From positions 669,501 through 733,500 of the forward strand of contig NZ_JAIGNS010000002.1 of the NCBI RefSeq assembly GCF_019711615.1: a stretch of DNA of 64,000 nt. The letters are read 5' to 3'. The notes beneath the pieces were generated by a model. It saw nothing but the letters and a program-made list of their open reading frames with translations, made no database searches and was not told where the DNA came from. The translations under genes and the position numbers were made by a program. This DNA comes from Qipengyuania intermedia. GTDB taxonomy: Bacteria; Pseudomonadota; Alphaproteobacteria; Sphingomonadales; Sphingomonadaceae. Shown here in pieces: positions 50,940-59,577 of the stretch; position 1 is the first letter of the stretch; every line of letters begins with the position of its first letter.

Positions 50940-52377
50940 GGATACTCCGGCTGGCGAGGCGCGTCGCGCGGCGGATATTCCGCCCGGTGACGCGTCTGCG
51001 CCGCCCGCCGGCCCCGTGACGCTGCCGGACGCCAAGCCGCCGCAACGCAGCCTTGCCAAGCGCATGATGGTCATCGCGGCCGTCTGGATCGGCCTCTTGC
51101 TGGTGGGCGGAGGCTTTGCGCTGGACCGCACGCTGACGCGGCTGGTGCAGAACAATTTCGACAACCAGCTGGAATATGTGCTGACCGCGCTGATCTCGTC
51201 TGCGGAGATCGACAACAATGGCGAGGTCTGGACCTATCGCTCCCTGGGCGACCAGCGTTTTCTCGAACCATACAGCGGCGTGTACTGGCAGATCAGCGGG
51301 GAGGGGCGCGAAACCTTTCCCAGTCGTAGCCTATGGGACCGCACACTGACGGTCGATGGATCGCATCGCGACAACGATCCGCATTATTACGATTCCTACC
51401 AGTTCGACGGCGAACCGCTGCGGGTGGTGGAGCGCAACGTTGAACTGCCCGATAGCGATGTGGTGTGGACCTTCACCGTCGCATCCGCTCGCGAGGAACT
51501 CGATTACCAGATTGCCCGGATCCGTTCGATCCTGATCTGGAGCTTCGCCGTGCTTGGCCTTGGCCTCCTGATCATGGCGATCCTGCAAAGCTACTATGGC
51601 CTGTCGCCGCTGCGACGCGTGCGTGCTGCGATCCAGTCCATGCGTTCGGAAGGGGCGAACCGCATTACCGAACCGCTTCCGCTGGAGGTCGAGCCGCTGG
51701 TGGAAGAGATCAACGGATTGCTCGCGCATAGTGAAAAGCAGGCAGAGGAAGCGAGGATGCACGCGGGCAATCTCGCCCATGCGCTCAAGACCCCGCTGAC
51801 GGTCCTCACCAATGCCGCCACCGCGCACGATCCCAAGCTGTCCGACCTCGTGTGCCGCGAAACCAAGACCATGCAGCGCCACGTCGAACACCACCTTGCG
51901 CGGGCGAGGGCGGTCGGACGGCGGGCAAGCGGCCATGCGCGCGCCGATGTCTGGCCCAGCGCGGAAAGCGTCTTGCGAGCCGTGACGCGCATCTATGAGA
52001 ACACCCGCTTCGACCTCGACGGAAATAAGCTGTCCGCCGTCTCGATCGAGCGGCAGGATCTCGACGAAATCCTCGGCAATCTCATCGAGAACGCGGCCAA
52101 GTATGGCGGCGGCAGCGTCTTCGTGACGATCGATGCCGCACGCGATGAAGAGCTGTGCACCATCTGGGTCGAGGATGACGGCACCGGCATTCCCGAAAGC
52201 GAGCGTGCCCGCATATTCGACCGCGGCGCGCGGCTGGACACGGGAAAGCCGGGCACTGGCCTCGGCCTCGCGATCGTTCGGGACGTGGCGGAAATCTACG
52301 GCGGCTTGGTCGAACTCGACGAGAGCGAAGACCTCGGCGGACTTCTCGTGAAGCTCAGCCTGCCTCGGGCGGGTTAA
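50890..52377 (+). CDS. Membrane sensor histidine kinase (PhoQ-like)
   Basis: 495 residues. A Pro/Ala-rich N-terminal tail is followed by TM1 (MVIAAVWIGLLLVGGGFAL, about 60-78), a periplasmic sensor domain of about 130 residues rich in acidic and aromatic residues, and TM2 (ILIWSFAVLGLGLLIMAIL). Then come a HAMP-like linker, HisKA with His297 in NLAHALKTPLTVL, and a complete HATPase: N-box GNLIENAAKYGG, G1 VEDDGTGIPESE, G2 GTGLGLAIVRDVAE. The GTG start overlaps the regulator gene by 50 bp; a later start inside the Pro-rich tail is possible. It pairs with the upstream regulator. Confidence 0.93.
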   Translation: MDLGTASTTPLTRPEPEDTPAGEARRAADIPPGDASAPPAGPVTLPDAKPPQRSLAKRMMVIAAVWIGLLLVGGGFALDRTLTRLVQNNFDNQLEYVLTALISSAEIDNNGEVWTYRSLGDQRFLEPYSGVYWQISGEGRETFPSRSLWDRTLTVDGSHRDNDPHYYDSYQFDGEPLRVVERNVELPDSDVVWTFTVASAREELDYQIARIRSILIWSFAVLGLGLLIMAILQSYYGLSPLRRVRAAIQSMRSEGANRITEPLPLEVEPLVEEINGLLAHSEKQAEEARMHAGNLAHALKTPLTVLTNAATAHDPKLSDLVCRETKTMQRHVEHHLARARAVGRRASGHARADVWPSAESVLRAVTRIYENTRFDLDGNKLSAVSIERQDLDEILGNLIENAAKYGGGSVFVTIDAARDEELCTIWVEDDGTGIPESERARIFDRGARLDTGKPGTGLGLAIVRDVAEIYGGLVELDESEDLGGLLVKLSLPRAG

Positions 52378-52700
52378 CTCCCACGCGCCCGTTCGTGGTG
52401 GCGAATGACTTCGTCGATGATGAAACGCAGGAATTTCTCGCTGAACTCGGGGTCTAACTCGCTTTCCTCTGCCAGGCGGCGCAGGCGCGCGATCTGCTCT
52501 TTCTCGCGGTTGGGGTCGGCCGGAGGCAGCGTCACCTTCGCCTTGTATTCCCCGACCGCCTGCGTGATGCGAAAGCGTTCGGCGAGCATGTGAACGATAG
52601 CCGCATCGATGTTGTCGATGCTCTTGCGATAGCCGGCCAGGACCTTGTCGTCCCCCGGTTGAGGTTGCGCCGTTTGCGTCATTGCTTGCCAAGCTATCAT
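52374..52700 (-). CDS. Chorismate mutase (AroQ class)
   Basis: 108-residue all-helical chorismate mutase converting chorismate to prephenate for Phe/Tyr synthesis. Active-site residues follow the AroQ pattern: Arg in YRKSIDNIDAAIVHMLAERF, Lys in VGEYKAKVTLPPADPNREKE, and FSEKFLRFIIDEVIRHHE in the last helix. I start it at ATG 52700; MTQTAQ at 52682 is an alternative. It is divergent from the polyprenyl synthase gene with a 49-bp gap and convergent with the sensor kinase, overlapping its stop by 4 bp. Confidence 0.9.
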   Translation of the reverse strand: MIAWQAMTQTAQPQPGDDKVLAGYRKSIDNIDAAIVHMLAERFRITQAVGEYKAKVTLPPADPNREKEQIARLRRLAEESELDPEFSEKFLRFIIDEVIRHHERARGS

Positions 52701-52749
52701 CAATTGCTCTCTTGCCAAGAAAGCATGTGCAGCGCATGGCCAAGTTGCA

Positions 52750-53766
52750 ATGACAGCCGACGTCGTACCCCTCCCGCGCAAGGGCCCGCAGCCCTCGATC
52801 GATCCCATGCTCGCGCTCACCGCCTCGGGCATGAACCAGGTCAATCAGGTCATTCTCGACCGGATGCAGAGCGAGGTGCCGCTGATCCCTGCGCTGGCCG
52901 GACACCTTATTTCGGGCGGCGGCAAGCGGCTGCGGCCCATGCTGACGCTCGCCGGGGCGGAACTGGTCGGGTATAGCGGGACTCGCCATTACAAGCTCGC
53001 CGCGGCGGTCGAGTTCATCCACACCGCCACGCTGCTCCACGACGATGTCGTCGATGGCAGCGATCTGAGGCGCGGCAAGGCGGCGGCCAATATCATCTAC
53101 GGCAATCCCGCGACCGTCCTGGTCGGCGATTTCCTTTTCAGCCGTTCGTTCGAACTGATGACCGAGGACGGCAGCCTGAAGGTGTTGAAGATCCTGTCCG
53201 GTGCCAGTGCGATCATCGCGGAAGGCGAGGTCGACCAGCTGACCGCCCAGCGCAAGATCGACACGAGCGAGGAACGCTACCTCCACATCATCCGCGCCAA
53301 GACCGCAGCCCTGTTCGCCGCGGCGAGCCGAATTGCCGCCGTCGTCGCGGAATGCGGTGAGGAAGAAGAGCGCGCGCTCGATGAATACGGACGCAACCTC
53401 GGGGTTGCCTTTCAGCTGGTCGACGACGCGCTCGACTACGATGCAGACGCGGCGCAAATGGGCAAGGACCAGGGCGACGATTTCCGCGAAGGTAAGATGA
53501 CCCTGCCGGTCATTCTCGCCTACGCACGCGGCAACGAGGAAGAGCGCGCTTTCTGGAAATCGGCGATCGCCGGGTTCCGTTCAGGCGATGAAGACCTGGC
53601 CGAAGCGATCCGCCTGATCGGCAAGTACAACGCCGTTGCCGACACCAAGGCACGGGCCCGCCACTTCGCCCAGCGCGCAATCGACGCGCTATCGATCTTC
53701 CCCGATGGCAAGGCCCGCCAGGCGATGGCACAGGCGGCACTGTTCGCGGTCGCACGCGGGCATTGA
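52750..53766 (+). CDS. Polyprenyl diphosphate synthase
   Basis: 338-residue trans-prenyltransferase of the octaprenyl/decaprenyl type that builds the ubiquinone side chain. FARM in TATLLHDDVVDGSDLRRG and SARM in AFQLVDDALDYDADAAQMGK are intact, with GGGKRLRPML upstream for diphosphate binding and the chain-length region free of bulky residues just before FARM. Length and the VGDFLFSRSFELM and EGEVDQLTAQRKIDTSEERY stretches fit IspB-like enzymes. Alphaproteobacteria usually make Q10, so decaprenyl is likely, but chain length cannot be proved. Confidence 0.93.
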   Translation: MTADVVPLPRKGPQPSIDPMLALTASGMNQVNQVILDRMQSEVPLIPALAGHLISGGGKRLRPMLTLAGAELVGYSGTRHYKLAAAVEFIHTATLLHDDVVDGSDLRRGKAAANIIYGNPATVLVGDFLFSRSFELMTEDGSLKVLKILSGASAIIAEGEVDQLTAQRKIDTSEERYLHIIRAKTAALFAAASRIAAVVAECGEEEERALDEYGRNLGVAFQLVDDALDYDADAAQMGKDQGDDFREGKMTLPVILAYARGNEEERAFWKSAIAGFRSGDEDLAEAIRLIGKYNAVADTKARARHFAQRAIDALSIFPDGKARQAMAQAALFAVARGH

Positions 53767-53789
53767 GCTTTCCCCAGCGAAGAGAAGAA

Positions 53790-54206
53790 CTACTGCGCCT
53801 CGATGAGGCGATAGCTTCTCTCGTGCCATAAGGGATAACCGCTTACCTCGTAATCTGTGCGAATCTGCAGGAAATCGCGCGCCCATTGAACAGACACGTC
53901 TACGGGGTAGGACTGCGGTCCTTGAAGCCTGCAACTCCATACCGACTTGAAAGAATTTCCGTCCAATTCAATCGGTGTGTCATCGCAATTGTCGGAGAAA
54001 ACCTTGCTTAGCACGAAGCGTCGCAGATCGTCTTCGGACGATATGTCGATAAAAGCTTCCGACGACGGCAACTCGACATCCATCTCTGTCGATTGCGAAG
54101 CATACGTGCCCCGCTGAGGGAATTCTGGCCCGAAGACCGGACCGCCCTCTGCAGAACATGACGCAAGCGCGATGCTCGACATGGCCAAACCGAGATATTT
54201 TCCCAT
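53790..54206 (-). CDS. Hypothetical lipoprotein
   Basis: 138-residue lipoprotein candidate: MGKYLGLAMSSIALASCSAE with lipobox LASC and Cys at about 17. The mature part is acidic (MDVELPSSEAFIDISSEDDL, DNCDDTPIELDGNSFKSVW) with two further cysteines (SDNCDD, VWSCRLQ) that may pair. No known domain. Start chosen at 54206 because the signal peptide begins there; the open frame runs to 54293. It is divergent from hrpB and its codon use is less GC-biased than that of its neighbours. Confidence 0.65.
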   Translation of the reverse strand: MGKYLGLAMSSIALASCSAEGGPVFGPEFPQRGTYASQSTEMDVELPSSEAFIDISSEDDLRRFVLSKVFSDNCDDTPIELDGNSFKSVWSCRLQGPQSYPVDVSVQWARDFLQIRTDYEVSGYPLWHERSYRLIEAQ

Positions 54207-54371
54207 CGCGATCTCTACCCTTCGTGACCCATCCGTCGGATTAGCCCAAAAATCGCAATATCTTCTTAATTTCAAGGATGTTTCTCTGCGCAAATGAGAC
54301 GCTCGATGTGCAGCTATGGAAAATCCGTTCCGTCCGCTCTATCCCCACGCAAAGCTGGTTCAGAAAATTCA

Positions 54372-56795
54372 GTGTCTATACTTCCAATCTTTGAGGTAAT
54401 CCCGGATTTGCTTGATTGCCTGCGCGAGCGTACGGGCGCCGTCCTCATCGCTCCTCCGGGTGCAGGTAAGACGACCGCCGTTGCGCCTGCTTTGATTACC
54501 CAGGACTGGTGCACGGGCACAATCATACTCACATCGCCGCGCCGTGTTGCGGCTCGCGCTGGTGCCGAGCGCATGGCAGAGATGCTGGACGAAAAGCCGG
54601 GCGAGACGATCGGCTACCTGACCCGCCTCGACAGCAAGCGGGGTCCGAAAACGCGGGTCCTGGTCGTTACCGAAGCGATTTTCGTCAACATGCTCGTACA
54701 GGATCCCGAACTGGAGGGCGTCTCGGCAGTCCTGTTCGACGAGGCGCATGAGCGTCATCTCGACAGTGACCTCGGCCTGGCTCTGGCACTGGAAAGTCGC
54801 GCTGTGCTGCGCGACGACCTGCGGGTCCTTGTCATGTCGGCGACCATCGACGGCACGCGGTTCGCGGATTTGCTGGGCGTGGACACGCCGGTCATCGAAA
54901 GCGAAGGCCGCGCCCACCCATTGCACATCGAATGGCTCGGGTCTTCGCCGCAAATGCGGGTGGAGGACGCCATGACGTCGGCCATCGCCCAGGCATGGCG
55001 TGACGAAAAAGGCGATATCCTGGCGTTCCTACCCGGCGTGGGTGAGATCGAGCGCACGCGTGAGCGAGTGGAGGCGCGACTGCCCGAAGCCGTGGTCCTT
55101 CCGTTTCACGGACAGGTGCAAGGCGCGGACCAGCGCGCTGCGATCCGCCGCGATCCGCAGGGGCGCCGCCGGATCGTGCTCGCCACTGCGATTGCGGAGA
55201 CCTCGCTGACGCTCGACGGCGTTTCGGTGGTCGTCGATGCCGGACTATCGCGCCGCGCCGAATTCGACCGAGCAGCTGGCACCACGCATCTGGTGACGCA
55301 CCGCGCGAGCCAGGCGGCTGCGGCGCAGCGGGCAGGGCGCGCGGCGAGGCAGGGTCCGGGAGTTGCCTATCGATTGTGGGAAGAGGGCGGCCATGCCGGA
55401 CGCCCCGCATTCGATCCTCCGGAGATGGAGACCGCAGACCTCGCGCCGCTGGTCCTGACACTTGCGAAATGGGGCACGAACGAGCCGGCCGAGTTGCAGT
55501 GGCTCGACAAGCCTTCCCCCCCTTCCGTGGCTGCAGCGCGCACCACCTTGCAGGCGCTCGGCGCGCTCGACGGTGAAGGGCGCATTACGCCAGCCGGTGA
55601 GAAGCTGGCGCGGCTACCGATGGACCCGGCTTCGGCTGCGATGGTCATTTTCGGGGCGGAACACGGCGTGGCGGAACGTGCGGCCAAGCTGGCCCTCCTG
55701 TTGCAGGAAAGGGCGCTGGGGGGGCGCGGAGAGGACTTGGAAGCGCGCCTGCAACGTTGGGACGGCGATCGCGGCCAGCGTGCAGAGGCGAGCCGGAAAT
55801 TGGCAAAGCGTTGGGCAGCCCAGGCGAAGGACCTTGTGGAGCAGGTAGGGGGTGAAGCGCCACCCGCCGCCATCATGCTCGCAGCGGGTCGGCCCGAATT
55901 CATCGCCAAACGACGCGATGCAAGTGGCGAGGGCTGGATATCCGCAGGGGGCAGGGGCTTTTCCCTGGATCCGACGTCGTCGCTGGCCCGATCGTCCTAT
56001 CTCGTTATCGGCGATGCGCAGGGGCAGGCCAAAGCCGCCCGGATCACCTCGGCAATCGCGCTCGAGGAAGGCGATCTCGAGCGCTGGCTGGGTGATCGGA
56101 TCGAAGGGCGGTCGGTCTTGCGATGGGGCGGGAATCGTATCGAAGCGCGGCTCGAGCGGCGGCTCGGCGCGATCACGTTGGCGAGCGGCCCCGACCCGGC
56201 CCCTGACGAGCAGGCTATTGTGGACAGCCTTGTGGAAAAGGCGTTGGAGAACCCGGCAAAGCTGGTTCCGCAGACGCTTGCTGCTCGGGCTGCCTTTGTC
56301 GGTGTCGACGCGTTTGAGCCTGAAAGTTTGCGCGATACTATCGACCTATGGCTTGTGCCTTTGCTGGCCGGCAGGCGCGATCTGGATTTGCCCAAAGGCC
56401 GGCTGGTCGATGCGCTCCTCAATCTCCTCGACTGGGACGCTCGCCAAAAGCTGGATAGCGAGGCACCGCGGGAATTTACCTCGCCTGCCGGGACCACGCA
56501 TCCGATCGACTATACCGGCGACGATGCGCCCAGCGTGGAAGTCCGCGTACAGGCATTGTTCGGGCTGGAGCGACATCCCATGATCGGCAAGACGCCCCTG
56601 CTGCTCAAGCTCACCAGCCCTGCCGGACGCCCTATTCAGTCGACCCGCGACCTGCCGGGATTCTGGCGCGGTAGCTGGGACGATGTGCGCAAGGACATGA
56701 AGGGACGCTATCCCAAGCATCGCTGGCCCGAGGAACCGTGGACCGAAAAGCCGAGTTTGAAGACCAAGAACGCCTTCCATAAATCGGGAGGTTGA
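54372..56795 (+). CDS. hrpB: ATP-dependent helicase HrpB
   Basis: 807-residue DEAH-box helicase. Walker A LIAPPGAGKTTAVAPALI, DEAH in VLFDEAHERHLDSDLGLAL, SAT in LVMSATIDGTRF, motif V/VI ATAIAETSLTLDGVSVVVDA and QRAGRAARQGPGVAYRLW. The HA2/ratchet domain and the HrpB-specific C-terminus (PKHRWPEEPWTEKP) follow. I prefer the GTG at 54372 because homologues begin right at the ILPIFEVIPDLLDCLRE segment; an ATG at 54294 would add 26 unmatched residues. Role in RNA metabolism, not firmly known. Confidence 0.94.
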   Translation: MSILPIFEVIPDLLDCLRERTGAVLIAPPGAGKTTAVAPALITQDWCTGTIILTSPRRVAARAGAERMAEMLDEKPGETIGYLTRLDSKRGPKTRVLVVTEAIFVNMLVQDPELEGVSAVLFDEAHERHLDSDLGLALALESRAVLRDDLRVLVMSATIDGTRFADLLGVDTPVIESEGRAHPLHIEWLGSSPQMRVEDAMTSAIAQAWRDEKGDILAFLPGVGEIERTRERVEARLPEAVVLPFHGQVQGADQRAAIRRDPQGRRRIVLATAIAETSLTLDGVSVVVDAGLSRRAEFDRAAGTTHLVTHRASQAAAAQRAGRAARQGPGVAYRLWEEGGHAGRPAFDPPEMETADLAPLVLTLAKWGTNEPAELQWLDKPSPPSVAAARTTLQALGALDGEGRITPAGEKLARLPMDPASAAMVIFGAEHGVAERAAKLALLLQERALGGRGEDLEARLQRWDGDRGQRAEASRKLAKRWAAQAKDLVEQVGGEAPPAAIMLAAGRPEFIAKRRDASGEGWISAGGRGFSLDPTSSLARSSYLVIGDAQGQAKAARITSAIALEEGDLERWLGDRIEGRSVLRWGGNRIEARLERRLGAITLASGPDPAPDEQAIVDSLVEKALENPAKLVPQTLAARAAFVGVDAFEPESLRDTIDLWLVPLLAGRRDLDLPKGRLVDALLNLLDWDARQKLDSEAPREFTSPAGTTHPIDYTGDDAPSVEVRVQALFGLERHPMIGKTPLLLKLTSPAGRPIQSTRDLPGFWRGSWDDVRKDMKGRYPKHRWPEEPWTEKPSLKTKNAFHKSGG

Positions 56796-56812
56796 ATTAT
56801 GGGGCGCTCACT

Positions 56813-57091
56813 ATGGCAGCGAGAATCTACCAACGTCCGCAAAGCGCGATGCAATCCGGCAAGGCCCGCACCGATGAGTGGGTGCTGGAATTCGAACAGT
56901 CCGAAGCGCGCAAGGCCGATCCCCTGATGGGCTGGACCGGCAGCGGCGATACGCAGGTCCAGGTGCAGCTCAAGTTCCCGAGCAAGGACGAGGCCAAGGC
57001 ATACGCCGAAAAATACGGCATTCCCGCCCGCGTCCACGCGACGCCGCCTCACAATCTGAAGCTGCAGGCCTACGCCGATAATTTCCGGTAA
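56813..57091 (+). CDS. NADH dehydrogenase accessory subunit (NDUFS4-like)
   Basis: 92-residue ETC complex I subunit family protein, equivalent to the 18-kDa/NDUFS4 accessory subunit of mitochondrial complex I found in alphaproteobacteria. Diagnostic stretches are ARIYQRPQSAMQSGKARTDE, WVLEFEQSEARKADPLMGWT, DTQVQVQLKFPSKDEAKAYA and PPHNLKLQAYADNFR. It helps stabilise the N-module where NADH is oxidised. Start at ATG 56813; a TTG at 56792 is less likely. It sits between hrpB and the SRP RNA, away from nuo genes. Confidence 0.93.
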   Translation: MAARIYQRPQSAMQSGKARTDEWVLEFEQSEARKADPLMGWTGSGDTQVQVQLKFPSKDEAKAYAEKYGIPARVHATPPHNLKLQAYADNFR

Positions 57092-57145
57092 TCGCTCCGC
57101 CTGAAATGCGGAGTTGAATTCTGGGCAATCCGCCGCCATATGGCG

Positions 57146-57237
57146 CGCCGGGAGTCGGGTGGACGTTTGCGTTCGCTCACCGGGTCAGGTCCGGAAGGAA
57201 GCAGCCCAGGTGAATTGCGACGGGTCGCTCGGCTCCT
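57146..57237 (+). ncRNA. ffs: Signal recognition particle RNA (4.5S type)
   Basis: Contains the invariant SRP RNA tetraloop/symmetric-loop signature GTCAGGTCCGGAAGGAAGC followed by AGCC (57184-57206), flanked by pairing 5' GCCG (57147-57150) and 3' CGGC (57230-57233) arms. Small bacterial form of about 90-100 nt. Ends are approximate. It binds Ffh for cotranslational membrane targeting, and its position just ahead of dnaX is common in proteobacteria. Confidence 0.92.
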
Positions 57238-57292
57238 TTATTTTCCCACACCCTTCATGACATTCGGCGCGTGTGCGCCTACCTAATCCTGC

Positions 57293-59116
57293 ATGGGTGA
57301 TTCACCGGACAATACTGACGGTCTTCCGTGGGAAGCCGAGGCTGAAGAAGCGGACACGCCGAGCGCTGCCGAGCTCGAGGCTGCTGGCCAGAACTCGATG
57401 TTCGGGGACGCTCCCGAACCCGCCCCGGCTCCTGCTGAACAGCCCCCGGTTGCCGTGGCCGAAGCTGCCCCGGCTCCTGCCGTAGCTGCGCCCGAGGCTG
57501 CGCAGCCTTATCGTGTGCTCGCACGCAAGTACCGTCCGCAGACCTTTGCCGAACTGATCGGCCAGGATGCAATGGTCAGGACGCTGGCCAATGCCATCGC
57601 TCGCGACCGGCTGGCGCATGCGTTTCTGATGACCGGCGTGCGCGGGGTGGGGAAGACCTCGACCGCGCGCCTGATCGCCAAGGCTCTCAATTGCGTCGGT
57701 CCGGATGGAGAGGGTGGTCCGACGATCAGCCCCTGCGGCGTCTGCGAGCCCTGTACGGCGATCGCCGAAGGTCGGCATATCGATGTTATCGAGATGGACG
57801 CCGCCAGCCATACCGGCGTCGACGACGTTCGCGAGATCATCGAAGCGGTACGCTATGCGGCCGTATCTGCGCGCTACAAGATCTACATCATCGACGAAGT
57901 TCACATGCTGTCGCGCAATGCGTTCAATGCCTTGCTCAAGACGCTTGAAGAACCGCCGGCGCATGTGAAATTCCTCTTCGCCACGACCGAGGTGGACAAA
58001 CTTCCGGTCACGGTCCTCAGCCGCACGCAGCGTTTCGACTTGCGCCGTATCCCGGTCGAATTGCTCGAATCGCACTTTGCGGAAATCTGCCGCAAGGAAG
58101 GGGTCGAGGCCGAGGACGAGGCGCTGCACATCATCGCCAACGCTGCCGAGGGCTCGGTGCGTGACGGCCTGTCCATCCTCGACCAGGCGATTGCCCATGC
58201 CGACATGGAAACCGGCGGGAAGGTTTCTGCAGAACGCGTTCGCGACATGCTTGGCCTTGCCGATCGCGGGGCGCAGCGGCGCCTGTTCGCTCACCTTCTC
58301 GACGGCGATTCCAAGGCTGCACTGAAGGCCGTCGACGACCAGTATGCACTGGGTGTCGAGCCCTTGTCGCTGATGCGCGCGCTCATGGATCTTACCCACC
58401 GCATCGCGCTTGCGCAGGTGGCCGGAGAGGCCGACGCACCGACCGCCGAAGAGCGCGAGCAACTGGATGACTGGGCGAAGCGGCTCGAAGTCGGTCAGGT
58501 CCATCGCCTCTGGCAATTGTTGCTCAAGGGGCATGACGAGGTGCGGCAGGCACCCGATCCACTCGTATCCGCCCGAATGGCTCTGTTGCGCGTGCTCCAC
58601 GCTTCGAACCTGCCCGATCCGGGAAAGCTGGCGAAAAAGCTGGAAGAACTGGCCGAACGCGGCCCGGCGCCTGCCGCCGCTTCTCAAGACACCAGCGGCG
58701 CTGGAGCGCCATCTGCTTCGCTCGACTGGGAAACGCTCGTCGACAAGGTCGACAACGCCGGTCATTTGCAGGCCGCCAGCATCATGCGCCTGCAGGTACG
58801 CCCGATCTTGGTGGAGCAGGGCAGGTTGGTCTATCATCGGTCGGACAAGTTCAGCGATGCGATCGAGCCGGTGCTGAAGGACGCGCTTTACGCAATCAGC
58901 GGAGAACGCTGGGCGCTGGAAAGCGGCGATCCGGCCAAGGCTCGCCCATCGCTGGTTGAAATCGAGAAAGCGGAGCGTGAAGAGGCCAAGGCCAAGCTAC
59001 GCGAACATCCGCTGGTGAAAGCCACATTCGCGGCATTTCCCGATGCCGAACTTATCGAAGACGGCGCCGAGCTCCCCCCGCAACGGCGCGAAATACCCTG
59101 GAGTCGAAACGCATGA
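57293..59116 (+). CDS. dnaX: DNA polymerase III subunit gamma/tau
   Basis: 607-residue clamp-loader ATPase. An Ala/Pro-rich N-terminal extension of about 70 residues precedes the AAA+ core: YRVLARKYRPQTFAELIGQD, Walker A GVRGVGKT at 115-122, zinc cysteines 134, 148, 151 and 154, DEVH at 201-204, sensor 1 FLFATTEVDKLPVTV, then domain III and a tau-like C-terminal domain. A G-AAA-AAG run at 58633-58639 does not open a short alternate product, so only tau is expected. Followed by ybaB with a 4-bp ATGA overlap. Confidence 0.97.
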   Translation: MGDSPDNTDGLPWEAEAEEADTPSAAELEAAGQNSMFGDAPEPAPAPAEQPPVAVAEAAPAPAVAAPEAAQPYRVLARKYRPQTFAELIGQDAMVRTLANAIARDRLAHAFLMTGVRGVGKTSTARLIAKALNCVGPDGEGGPTISPCGVCEPCTAIAEGRHIDVIEMDAASHTGVDDVREIIEAVRYAAVSARYKIYIIDEVHMLSRNAFNALLKTLEEPPAHVKFLFATTEVDKLPVTVLSRTQRFDLRRIPVELLESHFAEICRKEGVEAEDEALHIIANAAEGSVRDGLSILDQAIAHADMETGGKVSAERVRDMLGLADRGAQRRLFAHLLDGDSKAALKAVDDQYALGVEPLSLMRALMDLTHRIALAQVAGEADAPTAEEREQLDDWAKRLEVGQVHRLWQLLLKGHDEVRQAPDPLVSARMALLRVLHASNLPDPGKLAKKLEELAERGPAPAAASQDTSGAGAPSASLDWETLVDKVDNAGHLQAASIMRLQVRPILVEQGRLVYHRSDKFSDAIEPVLKDALYAISGERWALESGDPAKARPSLVEIEKAEREEAKAKLREHPLVKATFAAFPDAELIEDGAELPPQRREIPWSRNA

Positions 59117-59451
59117 AATCGATGGAAGAAATGATCGCTGCAGCCCAGAAGGCAGCCGAAACGATCCAGACGCAGATGGGCGAGGCGCAGGCCAAGCTCG
59201 ACACGATCGAAGTCGAAGGAACCGCCGGTGGCGGCCTTGTGAAGGTCCGCGCCTCCGCTCGCGGTCGCATTATCGGTGTCGAGATCGACGACAGCCTGAT
59301 GAAGCCGGAAGAAAAGCAGATGGTCGAAGACCTCGTGGCCGCCGCCTTCAACGACGCGCGCGACAAGGCGGACCGCAAGTCGGCTGAAGAAATGCAGAAG
59401 ATCCAGGGCGGTATGGGACTGCCGCCGGGCTTCAACCTTCCGGGAATGTAA
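59113..59451 (+). CDS. ybaB: Nucleoid-associated protein YbaB/EbfC
   Basis: 112-residue YbaB/EbfC family DNA-binding protein. MKSMEEMIAAAQKAAETIQT, TAGGGLVKVRASARGRIIGV and ALMK-type segment DDSLMKPEEKQMVEDLVAAA match, with the family C-terminal MQKIQGGMGLPPGFNLPGM. It binds DNA as a dimer and is almost always encoded directly after dnaX. The start overlaps the dnaX stop, so translation is coupled. Confidence 0.96.
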   Translation: MKSMEEMIAAAQKAAETIQTQMGEAQAKLDTIEVEGTAGGGLVKVRASARGRIIGVEIDDSLMKPEEKQMVEDLVAAAFNDARDKADRKSAEEMQKIQGGMGLPPGFNLPGM

Positions 59452-59488
59452 GCCTGGCGCGCCGAGCGCCGCCCAATCCCCAACATGT

Positions 59489-59522
59489 TGCGCCCTCCAC
59501 GTTGCGAAGCGTGGGGGGCGCA
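59489..59522 (+). terminator. Strong hairpin between ybaB and lon
   Basis: TGCGCCCTCCACG (59489-59501) pairs with CGTGGGGGGCGCA (59510-59522) over 13 bp with a single T-G pair and an 8-base loop. It lies 37 bp after the ybaB stop and 55 bp before the lon start. There is no U-run after it, so it may be a partial terminator or a leader structure for lon. Confidence 0.5.
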
Positions 59523-59577
59523 CCCATATTCAGGGTCAAGGACGGTCCCACCAACCTCGCGGACCGCAAACGGACGC

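Noticed and set aside
58633-58639. G-AAA-AAG run in dnaX as a programmed -1 frameshift site making gamma
   Set aside because: The -1 frame stays open for more than 80 codons after the run, so no short gamma-like product would result, and no stimulatory hairpin is evident.
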